Shown one piece after another: positions 29,828 to 39,741 of a stretch of DNA of 64,000 nt. The position numbers and the translations under genes are program-made. The stretch comes from Propionispora sp. 2/2-37. Its GTDB lineage: Bacteria; Bacillota; Negativicutes; Propionisporales; Propionisporaceae. The stretch lies in assembly GCF_001298735.1 (NCBI RefSeq), contig NZ_CYSP01000006.1:1-64000 (forward strand). The letters run 5' to 3'. The notes under the pieces were generated by a model. It was not told the origin of the DNA and searched no databases. It was given only the letters and a program-made list of their open reading frames with translations. Every line of letters begins with the position of its first letter. Within the stretch, counting starts at the first letter, position 1.

Positions 29828-30994
29828 ATGAGAAAAGAGTGTGTAGCCATGCTGCTGGCGGGCGGACAGGGCAGCAGGCTGGGAATTTTGACGCAGAAGC
29901 TGGCTAAGCCGGCCGTGCCGTTTGGCGGCAAGTACCGCATTATTGATTTTGCCTTAAGCAATTGCAATAATTCAGGAATTGATACTGTAGGTGTGCTTAC
30001 CCAGTACAAACCGTTGGCCTTGAACAGTTATATCGGGATTGGCAGTGCCTGGGATTTGGACCGTAAAGACGGAGGCGTGTTTGTTCTTCCACCGTATGCC
30101 AAGGAAAAGGAAGCGGAATGGTATAGAGGCACCGCAGATGCCATCTATCAAAATATCAATTTTTTAGATATGTTTCATCCATCCTATGTATTAATCTTAT
30201 CCGGCGATCACATTTATAAAATGAATTATTCCCTGATGCTAAAACATCATAAAGAACAGGAGGCCGACGCCACGATAGCTGTTATTGAGGTGCCCTGGGA
30301 GGAGGCCAGCCGTTTTGGTATTATGAATACGGCTGACGGCGGGCGCATTACGGAATTTGAGGAAAAGCCCCAAAAGCCCAAAAGCAATCTGGCATCCATG
30401 GGTATCTATATTTTTAACTGGAACATTTTACGGCAGTATCTGCTGGAAGATGGCAAAGACGAAAAGTCCAGCCGCGATTTTGGCAAAGACATTATCCCCA
30501 AAATGCTGGCCGGCGGGCAGAAAATGTTTGCCTACTCCTTTAGTGGTTATTGGAAGGACGTGGGGACGGTAGATAGTTTTTGGGAAGCAAATATGGATCT
30601 TCTGGAACCGGAGCCGGAGCTGAATATCTACGACCCGGACTGGCGTATTTATTCGGTCAATCCGACCTATCCCCCGCAGTATATCGCCCCTAATGCTCAA
30701 ATCAGACAATCGATGATATGTGAAGGCTGCATGGTTTTTGGCGAAGTGGAACATTCCATCCTTTTTCCGGGAGTTTACATTGGATCCGGTGCCAAAATAA
30801 AAGATTCTGTCGTCATGTCGCAATGTCAGGTTGAAGCCAATGTCACCGTTAATAAAGCAATTATCGGACAAAAGGCCATTCTCAAAGAAGGCAGCAAGGT
30901 TGGTGGCGCTACACAAGAGATCGTACTGGTGGGCGGCGATGAAGTGATACCCGGTAACACTGCTCTTTCCAGCGAACAAGAAAGGGAGCGATGA
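29828..30994 (+). CDS. glgC: Glucose-1-phosphate adenylyltransferase, copy 2
   Basis: 388 residues, a full-length second copy with intact catalytic motifs ([56 protein letters not shown]) and a beta-helix tail. It resembles copy 1 closely and starts at the equivalent residue. AGGAGGGGG precedes the ATG. Its TGA overlaps the glgD2 ATG by 4 bases, a coupled pair that probably forms a GlgC-GlgD heterotetramer. Confidence 0.96.
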   Translation: MRKECVAMLLAGGQGSRLGILTQKLAKPAVPFGGKYRIIDFALSNCNNSGIDTVGVLTQYKPLALNSYIGIGSAWDLDRKDGGVFVLPPYAKEKEAEWYRGTADAIYQNINFLDMFHPSYVLILSGDHIYKMNYSLMLKHHKEQEADATIAVIEVPWEEASRFGIMNTADGGRITEFEEKPQKPKSNLASMGIYIFNWNILRQYLLEDGKDEKSSRDFGKDIIPKMLAGGQKMFAYSFSGYWKDVGTVDSFWEANMDLLEPEPELNIYDPDWRIYSVNPTYPPQYIAPNAQIRQSMICEGCMVFGEVEHSILFPGVYIGSGAKIKDSVVMSQCQVEANVTVNKAIIGQKAILKEGSKVGGATQEIVLVGGDEVIPGNTALSSEQERER

Positions 30995-32112
30995 GTATGG
31001 ACGCAATGGGCATTATCAATCTTAACGATCCGGACGGATATATTCATGAACTGACCCAATACCGCCCTCCCGCAGGAGTCCCTTTTGGCGGCAGATACCG
31101 GCTGATTGATTTTCCATTATCGAATATGGTCAATTCCGGCATTACCAATGTAGGTATTCTCATACAGCACAAATACCGTTCTCTCATGGACCATTTGCGT
31201 TCCGGCAAGGAGTGGGATCTTGCCCGCAAGCGGGACGGTCTGTTTTTGCTGCCGCCGGCCACCTCCAATTATCCCGGCGAAGTACACCGGGGTGATGTAG
31301 ACAATTTTATCAGTAACATGGATTATCTTCTGCGTAACCGACAAAAATATGTAGTGATTTCCGGCGCGATTACAGTATGCAATCTTAACTACCGGCAGGT
31401 GCTGGATTATCATGAAAAAAAGGGTGCGGATATTACCGTAATTTACAGTGAAAAAGATTGTCACCCGGATGACGGCAGTCATGCCGTTATGGTGGATGTG
31501 GATGCCGAAGGCCGTATCTCCGATATGCAGGTGAAACCGCGGGTATTTCAGCAGAGAAGGTTATGCATGGAAAGCTTTGTCATGGAAAAAAAATTGCTTA
31601 TAAGCCTGATTCGCGATTGTGCTTCTCATGGTGATTATGATTTTATCAAGCATTGCATCATTAAACACATCGGAAAGCTAGATATTTATGGCTATCCTTA
31701 TAAAGGATATGCCGCACGCATTCATTCCGTACAAAGTTATTTCCGCCACAGTATGGATTTGTTAAAACCCGAAGTGTGGCAGGAATTGTTTTTTCGTGAG
31801 GGATATATTTATACAAAAGTAAAAGACGAGCCGCCTTCTCATTACTTGAATTATGCCAAGACCGTTAATTCTCTGGTGGCCGGTGGCTGCAGGATTGCCG
31901 GCAGGGTGGAGAACAGCGTGCTGTTCCGCGGGGTGACTGTCCATGAAGGGGCCTATATAAAAAACAGTATTGTTATGCAAAAATGTGAAATTGCCGGAGG
32001 CTCGGTTTTGGAAAATGTCATTTGCGACAAGGATGTTCAAATCGCAGCCGGGAAGCATTTGCAGGGAAATGCCCATTATCCGTTTGTAATAAAGAAAGGG
32101 ATGGTGATTTAA
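30991..32112 (+). CDS. glgD: GlgD-type ADP-glucose pyrophosphorylase subunit, copy 2
   Basis: 373 residues. As in copy 1, the nucleotide loop is lost ([20 protein letters not shown]) while the [20 protein letters not shown] and [10 protein letters not shown] stretches and the beta-helix tail remain. The ATG at 30991 overlaps the glgC2 stop; a second ATG at 30997 is possible and cannot be excluded. Ends 2 bases before the glgA start. Confidence 0.94.
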   Translation: MSMDAMGIINLNDPDGYIHELTQYRPPAGVPFGGRYRLIDFPLSNMVNSGITNVGILIQHKYRSLMDHLRSGKEWDLARKRDGLFLLPPATSNYPGEVHRGDVDNFISNMDYLLRNRQKYVVISGAITVCNLNYRQVLDYHEKKGADITVIYSEKDCHPDDGSHAVMVDVDAEGRISDMQVKPRVFQQRRLCMESFVMEKKLLISLIRDCASHGDYDFIKHCIIKHIGKLDIYGYPYKGYAARIHSVQSYFRHSMDLLKPEVWQELFFREGYIYTKVKDEPPSHYLNYAKTVNSLVAGGCRIAGRVENSVLFRGVTVHEGAYIKNSIVMQKCEIAGGSVLENVICDKDVQIAAGKHLQGNAHYPFVIKKGMVI

Positions 32113-32114
32113 AC

Positions 32115-33557
32115 GTGTTGAAAATATTGTTTGCCGCTTCAGAAGCAGTACCGTTTGTTAAAACGGGCGGTTTAGGCGATGTCATTGGCACGTTACCGCG
32201 CGAACTAAAAAAACAGGGACTTGATGTGCGAGTGATGATTCCCAAGCATGGTGTTATCTCCGAAAGGTTTAAACAAAAAATGATACTAAAACAAACCAGG
32301 GAGGTTGCTGTCAGCTGGCGGAAACAATATTGCGGTATCGAAGAACTGGAATACGAGGGAGTTACCTATTATTTTATCGATAATGAATATTATTTTGGCA
32401 AACGTAACGCACCATACGGTCATTATGATGAAGCCGAGTGTTATACCTATTTTTGCCGGGCAGTATTGGAAAGTTTGCCCATGATCGGCTTCCAGCCCGA
32501 TGTTCTGCATTGCCACGACTGGCATACCGGGATGATTCCGGTATTTTTGGAGGATCAATACCGAAAGGATCCGTTTTATCAGCAAATCAGGACGTTGTTT
32601 ACCATTCATAATTTGCGGTATCAAGGGCGTTTCCCCAAAGAAATTGTTCCTGATGTGCTGGGAATTGACTGGAAATACTTCAATAACGGCAGCATTGAAT
32701 ATCATGACTGCGTCAATTTTATGAAGGGCGGGCTGGTTTTTGCTGATGCTGTTTCCACAGTTAGCCGTACTTATGCGCAGGAAATCCAGTATCCTTTCTT
32801 CGGGGAAGGATTGGATGGACTGCTCAGGAACCGGCGGGAACGGTTGTTCGGTGTTATTAACGGGATTGACTACCAGGAATACAACCCTAAAACCGATGAT
32901 AAGGTTTATGTCAATTACGATGCAAATACCCTGGATTTTAAGGTCCAGAATAAGACGAAGCTGCAGGAAAGACTGGGATTGCCGATGGCGGAGGATATCC
33001 CGCTTATTGCTATTGTTTCACGTCTGGTGGGGCCGAAAGGATTGGATCTGATTGGCTATACGCTGTTTGAACTCCTGGCATCGGAAGAGGTTCAACTGGT
33101 CGTTTTGGGTACGGGGGAAGCAAAGTATGAACAGCTTTTCAAACATGCGGCCTGGCAATATCCTGATCGGGTTTCGGCCAATATTTTCTTTGATGAAATA
33201 CTGGCCCGTCAAATTTATGCCGGAGCCGACCTTTTCCTGATGCCTTCTTTGTTTGAACCTTGCGGCATAGGACAGTTGATTGCCATGCGTTACGGGGTGC
33301 TGCCTATTGTTAGGGAAACCGGAGGGCTTAAAGATACGGTATTGTCATATAATAAACATACCGGTGAGGGGAACGGGTTTTCCTTTGCCAATTATAACGC
33401 CCATGATTTGTTATATACCATACGCCGGGCTATAGGCTATTTTGAGGATAAGACTCACTGGCGTAAGATTGTACAAAATGCCATGTCCTGCGATTTTAGC
33501 TGGAGTCAGTCGGCTCAGCCGTACATAAGAATCTATCAGGACCTTGTTGCCGGATAG
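32115..33557 (+). CDS. glgA: Glycogen synthase (ADP-glucose)
   Basis: 480 residues, GT5. Adds glucose from ADP-glucose to alpha-1,4 chains. The N-terminal ADP-glucose site is VKTGGLGDVIGTLP with Lys at residue 15. HCHDWHTGMIPVFL, FTIHNLRYQG and the C-terminal acceptor and nucleotide-binding FLMPSLFEPCGIGQLIAMRYG are present. It starts at GTG 32115, giving the standard length; an upstream extension in the same frame lies inside glgD2 and is not used. It completes the synthetic unit glgB-glgC2-glgD2-glgA. Confidence 0.96.
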   Translation: MLKILFAASEAVPFVKTGGLGDVIGTLPRELKKQGLDVRVMIPKHGVISERFKQKMILKQTREVAVSWRKQYCGIEELEYEGVTYYFIDNEYYFGKRNAPYGHYDEAECYTYFCRAVLESLPMIGFQPDVLHCHDWHTGMIPVFLEDQYRKDPFYQQIRTLFTIHNLRYQGRFPKEIVPDVLGIDWKYFNNGSIEYHDCVNFMKGGLVFADAVSTVSRTYAQEIQYPFFGEGLDGLLRNRRERLFGVINGIDYQEYNPKTDDKVYVNYDANTLDFKVQNKTKLQERLGLPMAEDIPLIAIVSRLVGPKGLDLIGYTLFELLASEEVQLVVLGTGEAKYEQLFKHAAWQYPDRVSANIFFDEILARQIYAGADLFLMPSLFEPCGIGQLIAMRYGVLPIVRETGGLKDTVLSYNKHTGEGNGFSFANYNAHDLLYTIRRAIGYFEDKTHWRKIVQNAMSCDFSWSQSAQPYIRIYQDLVAG

Positions 33558-33563
33558 GCTTAG

Positions 33564-33603
33564 AACCTCAGTTTACCGAGCTTTGCCGGCGAGCTGAGGT
33601 TTA
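33564..33603 (+). terminator. Possible terminator after glgA
   Basis: AACCTCAG at 33564 pairs with CTGAGGTT ending at 33601, with a G+C-rich 22-base loop that can itself fold. The following T-run is short. Confidence 0.45.
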
Positions 33604-33715
33604 CTGCAGCGAGCAGTGTGATAGAAAGCCCGGATGAGCATAAAATAGTATATGTAATTTGTAAGTACCGGTAGGTTTTCGATTAAACAGTATGGTAAAA
33701 GCGAGGTTTTCTCCA

Positions 33716-36700
33716 ATGAACCAAGAATGGATGCTGCATAATTCACATGGGCTGGAATTCCGGAACCCATTTGGTGCTGTTGCCTGTAAAACCCCCGTAA
33801 AACTGCGTCTGGAGGTCGGCAACTGGCTGCAGCCGACAGCAGTATTGCTGAGGTTATGGCAGGATGGGAAGGGTGAGACGATTGTACCGATGCAGCTGCT
33901 GGTCCGGCGTGAAAACAGCGACTGCTATCAGGGAGTCTTTACTACAGGGGCGCAGCCGGGGCTGGTGTGGTATTATTTCATTATCAAGTCCGGTCAACGC
34001 AGTTATTATTATGGCAACAACCCTGCTAATCAGGGGGGAGTGGGCCAGCTGTACCAGGAGGCTCCTCCCTCTTACCAGATTACTGTTTTTAAGAGGGGGG
34101 CTAAAACGCCGGAGTGGTTCAAAGAGAGTGTAATGTACCAGATTTTTCCCGACCGTTTTTTTAACGGTTATGAAGACAAAAGGATTTTACATGCTCCCAG
34201 GGATAGCGTCCTTCATGCTCACTGGGATAATACTCCGTATTATATCCGGGATGTAGATACCAGGGAAATTGTATATTATGACTTTTTTGGCGGCAATCTT
34301 CTTGGTATTAGGAAAAAGCTTTCTTACCTGAAAAGTTTGGGGATCAACGTGGTATATTTGAATCCCATTTTCCGCTCCAACAGCAATCACCGGTATGATA
34401 CCGGCGATTATAAGACGGTTGATCCGATGCTGGGAACAAATGAGGAGTTTTCCGCACTATGCCGGGAAGCGGAAGCATATGGAATATCTTTTATTTTAGA
34501 CGGTGTTTTTAGCCATACCGGCAGTGACAGCCTTTATTTCAACAAGTATGGGCATTATCCGTCCGTGGGAGCCTGCCAGTCAACAGACTCTTTATACTAT
34601 ACATGGTACCGTTTTACACGCTACCCTGAACAATATGAATGCTGGTGGGGTATTGATACTCTGCCCAATGTGGAAGAAATGGATCCTGCATATCTCGATT
34701 TTATGATTGAGGGAGAAGACAGTGTGGTTACTTATTGGCTGAAACAAGGGGCCAAGGGCTGGCGCCTGGATGTTGCCGATGAACTGCCGGATGAATTTAT
34801 TAAACGGCTGCGCAAACATATGAAGCAAAACAATCCGGAAAGTGTGGTGATTGGCGAGGTATGGGAGGATGCTTCGCATAAAAGTTCTTATGGGCAGTTA
34901 CGGGAGTATTTGTGGGGGGATGAACTGGATTCGGTTATGAACTATCCTTTTCGCAGCATCTTGCTTGCTTTTATTCTGGGGCAGAAAGATGCGCAGGCAA
35001 CGCAGGCAGCTTTCATGAGCTTGTATGAAAATTACCCCAAAGAAAATTTTTATGCATTAATGAATCTTATTGGCAGCCATGATGTACCGCGGATTTTAAC
35101 CTTGCTGGGGGAGGCGCCGGCCGAAGAGAAACTGACCATTGTACAACAGGCCCGTTTCCGTTTGAGCAGAACGCAGCGGAAATTGGCTGTCTCACGTATG
35201 AAATTACTGGTGGCATGGCAGATGACCTTTCCGGGAGTGCCTTGCGTTTATTACGGTGATGAAGCTGGTATGGAAGGCTATAAAGATCCGTTTAACAGGG
35301 CAACCTTTCCCTGGGACAAAGAAAATAAGGAATTGCTGAACTGGCATAAACAACTGATTACCATACGGCATCAACACTGTGTGTTTAAGACCGGAAGCTG
35401 GGAAACCTTATATGCTGTGGGCGACGTGTATGCATATCTGCGGCGTATAGAAAATGGCCGCGATGTTTTTGGCACTTCCCGGGATGATGCAGCTGCCATT
35501 GTGGTATTCAACCGTAATTCACACCGGCATCTTTCCGTGGAATTGATCCTTCCAGCTAATTTTTACGGGAGTTTTACCAATTTATTATCCGCTTCTGAAT
35601 ATACAGCCGTCCGGGAAGGGAAAATACAGCTTGCCCTTAAGCCTTTGGAAGTCAAAATTTTATTGCGGCGGGAAGAAACAGGATTCCCCCGCGAATGTGG
35701 GGTGCTGTTGCACCCAACTTCGCTTCCTTCGCCGCATGGCATTGGGGATTTGGGAGAGGAGGCCTACCGGTTTATTGATTTTTTGGCTGATGCCGGACAA
35801 AAAAACTGGCAGGTACTGCCGTTAAACCCGGTTGGCTACGGGGAATCTCCTTACCAGTGCCTGTCGGCTTTTGCCGGTAATCCACTGTTGATTTCTCCGG
35901 AAAAAATGCAGGAGGAAGGCTGGCTAACTGCTAAGGATATAGTAACGGATACCGGTTTCAGGCCGGATAAGGTTGATTATGCGGCGGTGAAAGAATATAA
36001 AGAAAAGCTTTTTCAAAAAGCTTTTATCAGCTTTAGTTCACAGGCTGCGCCGGAAGACTATCAAAAGTTTGTGGCGGAACACGCGGTTTGGTTAAAGGAT
36101 TATGCCTTGTTTATGGCACTGAAAGATCATTTCCAGCAGGCTGTATGGAATGAGTGGGACGAGGGGATTGTCCTGCGCAAGCCTCAGGCTATGCGATATT
36201 ATCAGTCTCTGCTGGCATCAAGAATTGCTTACCATTGTTTTTTGCAGTTTGTTTTTTTTAAACAATGGGCAGCGCTAAAGAAGTATACCAATAAGCGGCA
36301 AATTTATATTATCGGCGATATGCCGATTTTTGTGGCCTATGACAGTTGTGATGTCTGGGCTAATCAGCAGTTATTTTATCTGGACAGCGAACGGCGCCCG
36401 ATAACCATTGCCGGAGTACCGCCGGACCGGTTTAGCGCTGACGGACAATTGTGGGGTAACCCGCATTACCATTGGGAGCAAATGGCTGAAGATGACTATT
36501 TGTGGTGGCGCGAACGTTTCCGGTTTCTTGCCAGGCAGGTAGACCGGTTACGGATTGATCATTTTCTGAGTTTTGAAAATTATTATGCAATCCCCTACGG
36601 AGAAAAAACAGCTGCCGGGGGGACATGGGTACCGGGCCCCGGCGCCCGGTTTTTTAAAACGATAGAGAAATATCTTGGCACACAGCCGATTATAGCGGAA

Positions 36701-37177
36701 GATTTGGGGGTAATTACGGCCAAGGTGGAGGACTTAAAACATGCCTTTGCCTTTCCGGGAATGCAGGTTTTGCAATTTTCTTTTTACCGGGATATTCTTG
36801 CTGCCCGGCTGCCGCCTGTTATTTCCCGTAATAGTGTGGTTTATACCGGGACCCATGATAACAATACTTCTGTTGGCTGGTATCAGCAGGCATTGCAGGA
36901 AGAGCCGGACATGATTCAGTTTCTGTTGGAGTGTTTAGGCTTTTCGTATGTACCGACGCCTGAAGAATTCTGCTGGCGCTTTATTGAATATGCTTATCAA
37001 AGCAATGCTAATACGGTGATTATTCCCATGCAGGATTTATTATGTCTGGGTAGTGAGTCCAGGATGAATTTGCCGGGTAGCCTTGGCGGAAACTGGCAAT
37101 GGCGCTGCCGTAAGTCTTTCTTTACCCGGGAACTGGCAAGAAAACTGGCTGAAATGGCAACAGGCAATAATCGATAA
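33716..37177 (+). CDS. Fusion of GH13 alpha-glucosidase-type enzyme and GH77 4-alpha-glucanotransferase
   Basis: 1153 residues with two complete catalytic parts. Residues 1-110 look like an N-terminal beta domain of the neopullulanase/cyclomaltodextrinase type. The GH13 barrel has Asp352 (GWRLDVADE), Glu381 (VVIGEVWED) and Asp456 (GSHDVPR). From about residue 661 a GH77 (MalQ) enzyme starts with GVLLHPTSLPSPHGIGDLG, with Asp948 (LRIDHFLSF), Glu995 (IAEDLGVIT) and Asp1048 (GTHDNNT). All catalytic residues are present in both halves. I infer a protein that hydrolyses or debranches glucans and redistributes maltooligosaccharides for the phosphorylases. The ATG at 33716 follows GCGAGG by 9 bases; the ATG at 33692 has no ribosome site. 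Confidence 0.92.
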   Translation: MNQEWMLHNSHGLEFRNPFGAVACKTPVKLRLEVGNWLQPTAVLLRLWQDGKGETIVPMQLLVRRENSDCYQGVFTTGAQPGLVWYYFIIKSGQRSYYYGNNPANQGGVGQLYQEAPPSYQITVFKRGAKTPEWFKESVMYQIFPDRFFNGYEDKRILHAPRDSVLHAHWDNTPYYIRDVDTREIVYYDFFGGNLLGIRKKLSYLKSLGINVVYLNPIFRSNSNHRYDTGDYKTVDPMLGTNEEFSALCREAEAYGISFILDGVFSHTGSDSLYFNKYGHYPSVGACQSTDSLYYTWYRFTRYPEQYECWWGIDTLPNVEEMDPAYLDFMIEGEDSVVTYWLKQGAKGWRLDVADELPDEFIKRLRKHMKQNNPESVVIGEVWEDASHKSSYGQLREYLWGDELDSVMNYPFRSILLAFILGQKDAQATQAAFMSLYENYPKENFYALMNLIGSHDVPRILTLLGEAPAEEKLTIVQQARFRLSRTQRKLAVSRMKLLVAWQMTFPGVPCVYYGDEAGMEGYKDPFNRATFPWDKENKELLNWHKQLITIRHQHCVFKTGSWETLYAVGDVYAYLRRIENGRDVFGTSRDDAAAIVVFNRNSHRHLSVELILPANFYGSFTNLLSASEYTAVREGKIQLALKPLEVKILLRREETGFPRECGVLLHPTSLPSPHGIGDLGEEAYRFIDFLADAGQKNWQVLPLNPVGYGESPYQCLSAFAGNPLLISPEKMQEEGWLTAKDIVTDTGFRPDKVDYAAVKEYKEKLFQKAFISFSSQAAPEDYQKFVAEHAVWLKDYALFMALKDHFQQAVWNEWDEGIVLRKPQAMRYYQSLLASRIAYHCFLQFVFFKQWAALKKYTNKRQIYIIGDMPIFVAYDSCDVWANQQLFYLDSERRPITIAGVPPDRFSADGQLWGNPHYHWEQMAEDDYLWWRERFRFLARQVDRLRIDHFLSFENYYAIPYGEKTAAGGTWVPGPGARFFKTIEKYLGTQPIIAEDLGVITAKVEDLKHAFAFPGMQVLQFSFYRDILAARLPPVISRNSVVYTGTHDNNTSVGWYQQALQEEPDMIQFLLECLGFSYVPTPEEFCWRFIEYAYQSNANTVIIPMQDLLCLGSESRMNLPGSLGGNWQWRCRKSFFTRELARKLAEMATGNNR

Positions 37178-37180
37178 GGG

Positions 37181-37228
37181 CAAGGCAGGCTGTAGCTTCC
37201 AACCACAGTTTGCCTTGCCTGTTTTTTG
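37181..37228 (+). terminator. Terminator at the end of the glycogen island
   Basis: A 13-bp stem, CAAGGCAGGCTGT with ACAGTTTGCCTTG (two G-U pairs), followed by CCTGTTTTTTG. Confidence 0.85.
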
Positions 37229-37315
37229 CCAGTGGACAACTGATACACAGCCAGTGATTGAGGGAATTATGATAAAAACAGCCGCTTTTAGTGAAAAAAT
37301 GTGCGCAGAGCTTCC

Positions 37316-37344
37316 TTGACAGAAGATGGCTTTTTGCTTATACT
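37316..37344 (+). promoter_or_regulatory. Sigma-A promoter of the hydrogenase gene
   Basis: TTGACA at 37316-37321, 17-base spacer, TATACT at 37339-37344. Confidence 0.8.
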
Positions 37345-37473
37345 TCATTTGGTGATGGAACAAATGTACAGCAGGGAGTCTCTTTGCCATGATTAAGAAT
37401 ACAATGTTTTTCGTACAAAATTCTGTATACAAAATACTTCCTGCCATAAAAGAGATGACGGAGGATGTGGCTC

Positions 37474-38919
37474 ATGTTGCATGAAACCGAAATTACTCAA
37501 ATCAGACGGAAAGTATTATGTGCACTGTCGAAATTAACCTTTACTAATCGCTTGGAGGATCATGTGCAGGAGATTTTAGAAACGGTTGTTACGGAAAACG
37601 GCTCCCGTTATCGCTGCTGCATTCATAAGGAACGGGCGGTTCTCAAAGAACGAATCAATTTGGCATTAAGTCAGCCGATGTCCCTGCCTTTAACGGAAGC
37701 GGTGCGCCAGGCCCGCTCCGGTTATAATCCGGACATGCCGGTTGTTAATGTCATTCCGGAGGCATGTGATCAGTGTCCAATTGATAAATTTATTGTTACC
37801 GATGCCTGCCGTAATTGTTTGGCCCATAATTGCATTGCCAGTTGTCCGAAGAAGGCGATTAAAGTAATACAAAACCGGGCTTATATTGACAAAACGATCT
37901 GTGTAGAATGTGGTTTATGTAAGCGTTCCTGCCGGTATGGCGCTATTATTGAGATCGGGCGTCCCTGTGAAAGAGCCTGTTCCCTGGGAGCCATTACTGC
38001 AGGGCATGACCGCCGGGTAAGCATTAATTATGATAATTGCGTGGCCTGCGGCAGTTGCAAGCTTGCCTGCCCTTTTGGCGCTATTGACGACCAGTCTTTT
38101 ATTGTGCAGATTATAGACGCTCTTAAATCATCTGCAAGGGTTTATGCTATGCTGGCTCCGTCTTTTGTAGGACAGTTCGGTGTAAAAATAAAACCGGGAC
38201 AAATCAGTAATGCATTAAAACAGGCCGGTTTTTATGCTGTACGTGAAGTAGCGGTCGGGGCGGATGCCGTGGCGGCGGCTGAAGCCAGAGAGTTTCATAA
38301 TACGGTGCCGGAGGAAAAAAGCTTTATGACGACATCCTGTTGTCCGGCCTTCGTCAATTTGGTGGAAAAGCATATGCCGGACTTAAGGAAACATGTATCT
38401 CAGACACCTTCGCCGATGGTTATGCTCGGAAAAATGATCAAACAGGAAGACCCGGAAGCCATTATTGTATTTATTGGTCCTTGCACGGCCAAGAAAGAAG
38501 AAGCGAAAAAATCCGGCATCGTTGACTATGCATTAACCTTTGAAGAAATTGATGCTTTATTGGCCGGAGCGGGGGTTTGTTTAGCGGATATGCCGGACGA
38601 TCAATATGTAAGCCAGGCTTCCTATAGCGGCAATTTGTTCGCATGTGCCGGCGGGGTTGCCAAAGCCGTAGTCAGTGCGGCTGCCGATCTGGGATTGGAT
38701 AGTTTCATAACCACCGAACGTTGTGACGGCCTGGACAATTGCAAAACTATGCTGGCTCAGTTGAAACGCGGCAAGGTAAAAGCCGAACTACTGGAGGGTA
38801 TGGCCTGTCAAGGAGGTTGTGTAAACGGACCGGGGACAATGGCGGATTGCCGGGTTACTGCCAAACAGTTAGAGCGGTTTGCCTTTCAGGGGTCTGGTGC
38901 TGCCGGCAACTATCGGTAA
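37474..38919 (+). CDS. Monomeric [FeFe] hydrogenase, group B type
   Basis: 481 residues. The N-terminal part has CDQCPIDKF and DACRNCLAHNC, two ferredoxin-type cysteine clusters (CVECGLCKRSCRYGA and CVACGSCKLACPFGAI), then the H-cluster domain. The H-cluster motifs are TSCCPAFVNLV (Cys289), GPCTAKKEEA (Cys337) and EGMACQGGCVNGPG (Cys445 and Cys449). This pattern, with GPC rather than MPC and a phenylalanine after TSCCPA, fits the ferredoxin-linked group B clade. It has its own promoter and no maturase or bifurcating partner subunits nearby. ATG 37474 lies 9 bases after GGAGG; another ATG at 37465 directly abuts that site. Confidence 0.9.
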   Translation: MLHETEITQIRRKVLCALSKLTFTNRLEDHVQEILETVVTENGSRYRCCIHKERAVLKERINLALSQPMSLPLTEAVRQARSGYNPDMPVVNVIPEACDQCPIDKFIVTDACRNCLAHNCIASCPKKAIKVIQNRAYIDKTICVECGLCKRSCRYGAIIEIGRPCERACSLGAITAGHDRRVSINYDNCVACGSCKLACPFGAIDDQSFIVQIIDALKSSARVYAMLAPSFVGQFGVKIKPGQISNALKQAGFYAVREVAVGADAVAAAEAREFHNTVPEEKSFMTTSCCPAFVNLVEKHMPDLRKHVSQTPSPMVMLGKMIKQEDPEAIIVFIGPCTAKKEEAKKSGIVDYALTFEEIDALLAGAGVCLADMPDDQYVSQASYSGNLFACAGGVAKAVVSAAADLGLDSFITTERCDGLDNCKTMLAQLKRGKVKAELLEGMACQGGCVNGPGTMADCRVTAKQLERFAFQGSGAAGNYR

Positions 38920-39005
38920 AAAATTGCTGTATTTTGAAAAAAATAGAACAATTATGTCTTGGACCTCCCGAAGATTTGTGGTAAGGTATAGGAGGAGGGG
39001 AAGAC

Positions 39006-39692
39006 ATGACTGGTTTTTTATATGAAGTGGAAAAAAACTGCCCGGTATGCGAAGAAAAGGTAATGGTAACCAAGGTGCGGAGCCGTTTGACCATGGTAAA
39101 GCAGGATACCGATTTTTGTACTTATTATCAGGGGGTTAATCCTTATTACTATACGGTCTGGGTGTGCCCTCATTGTGGTTTTGCCGCGTCGGAAGCAGAT
39201 TTTGGCGGATTGGTTCATGATAAAGTGAAAACATTTTTACAGGGGAAAAAAGTGAATATAAATTTTTCCGGTATCCGTACGCGTGAGCAAGCTTATAACG
39301 CCTACCGGCTGGCCATTTTTTACGGCGATATGGCCGGCATACAGGCCAGTAAGTTAGGTGGATTATATCTGCGGCTGGGCTGGCTGTATCGTGAAGGTGA
39401 ACAGTTGGAAGAAGAAAAAGCTGCCTTGGCTAAGGCGGCCGAATATTATGAACGGGCGATGACGTATGAACGTATGCCGATTGGCGGTATGTCAGAAGTT
39501 GCGCTTATGTATTTATTAGGCGAATTGTTCCGGCGTACCGGTAAACTAGAGGAAGCTCTGCTGTTTTATAACCGGGTGGTTGCCAATCCTCAGGCCAAGA
39601 TGGAGAAAAGAATTTTAGAACTGGCCCGTGATGCCTGGCAAGAAACGCGAGAATTAAAAAAGAAACGGGAAGAAGCAAAGTCCCAGGAATAA
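39006..39692 (+). CDS. DUF2225 family protein
   Basis: 228 residues. The N-terminal zinc-ribbon-like part has NCPVCEEKV and VCPHCGFAA (two CxxC pairs about 43 residues apart). An all-helical region follows with TPR-like repeats (AKAAEYYERAMTYERM and GKLEEALLFYNRVV). The function is unknown; the family is common in anaerobic Firmicutes. It begins behind AGGAGGGG, 87 bases after the hydrogenase, and ends at a shared terminator. A link to the hydrogenase is only positional. Confidence 0.88.
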   Translation: MTGFLYEVEKNCPVCEEKVMVTKVRSRLTMVKQDTDFCTYYQGVNPYYYTVWVCPHCGFAASEADFGGLVHDKVKTFLQGKKVNINFSGIRTREQAYNAYRLAIFYGDMAGIQASKLGGLYLRLGWLYREGEQLEEEKAALAKAAEYYERAMTYERMPIGGMSEVALMYLLGELFRRTGKLEEALLFYNRVVANPQAKMEKRILELARDAWQETRELKKKREEAKSQE

Positions 39693-39693
39693 A

Positions 39694-39727
39694 AAAGCTT
39701 CCGGCACCGACGCCGGAAGCTTTTATT
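39694..39727. terminator. Bidirectional terminator between the DUF2225 and flavin reductase genes
   Basis: A perfect 13-bp stem, AAAAGCTTCCGGC with GCCGGAAGCTTTT, six-base loop, A-run on one side and T-run on the other. Confidence 0.9.
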
Positions 39728-39741
39728 CCTGAAATCATTCG

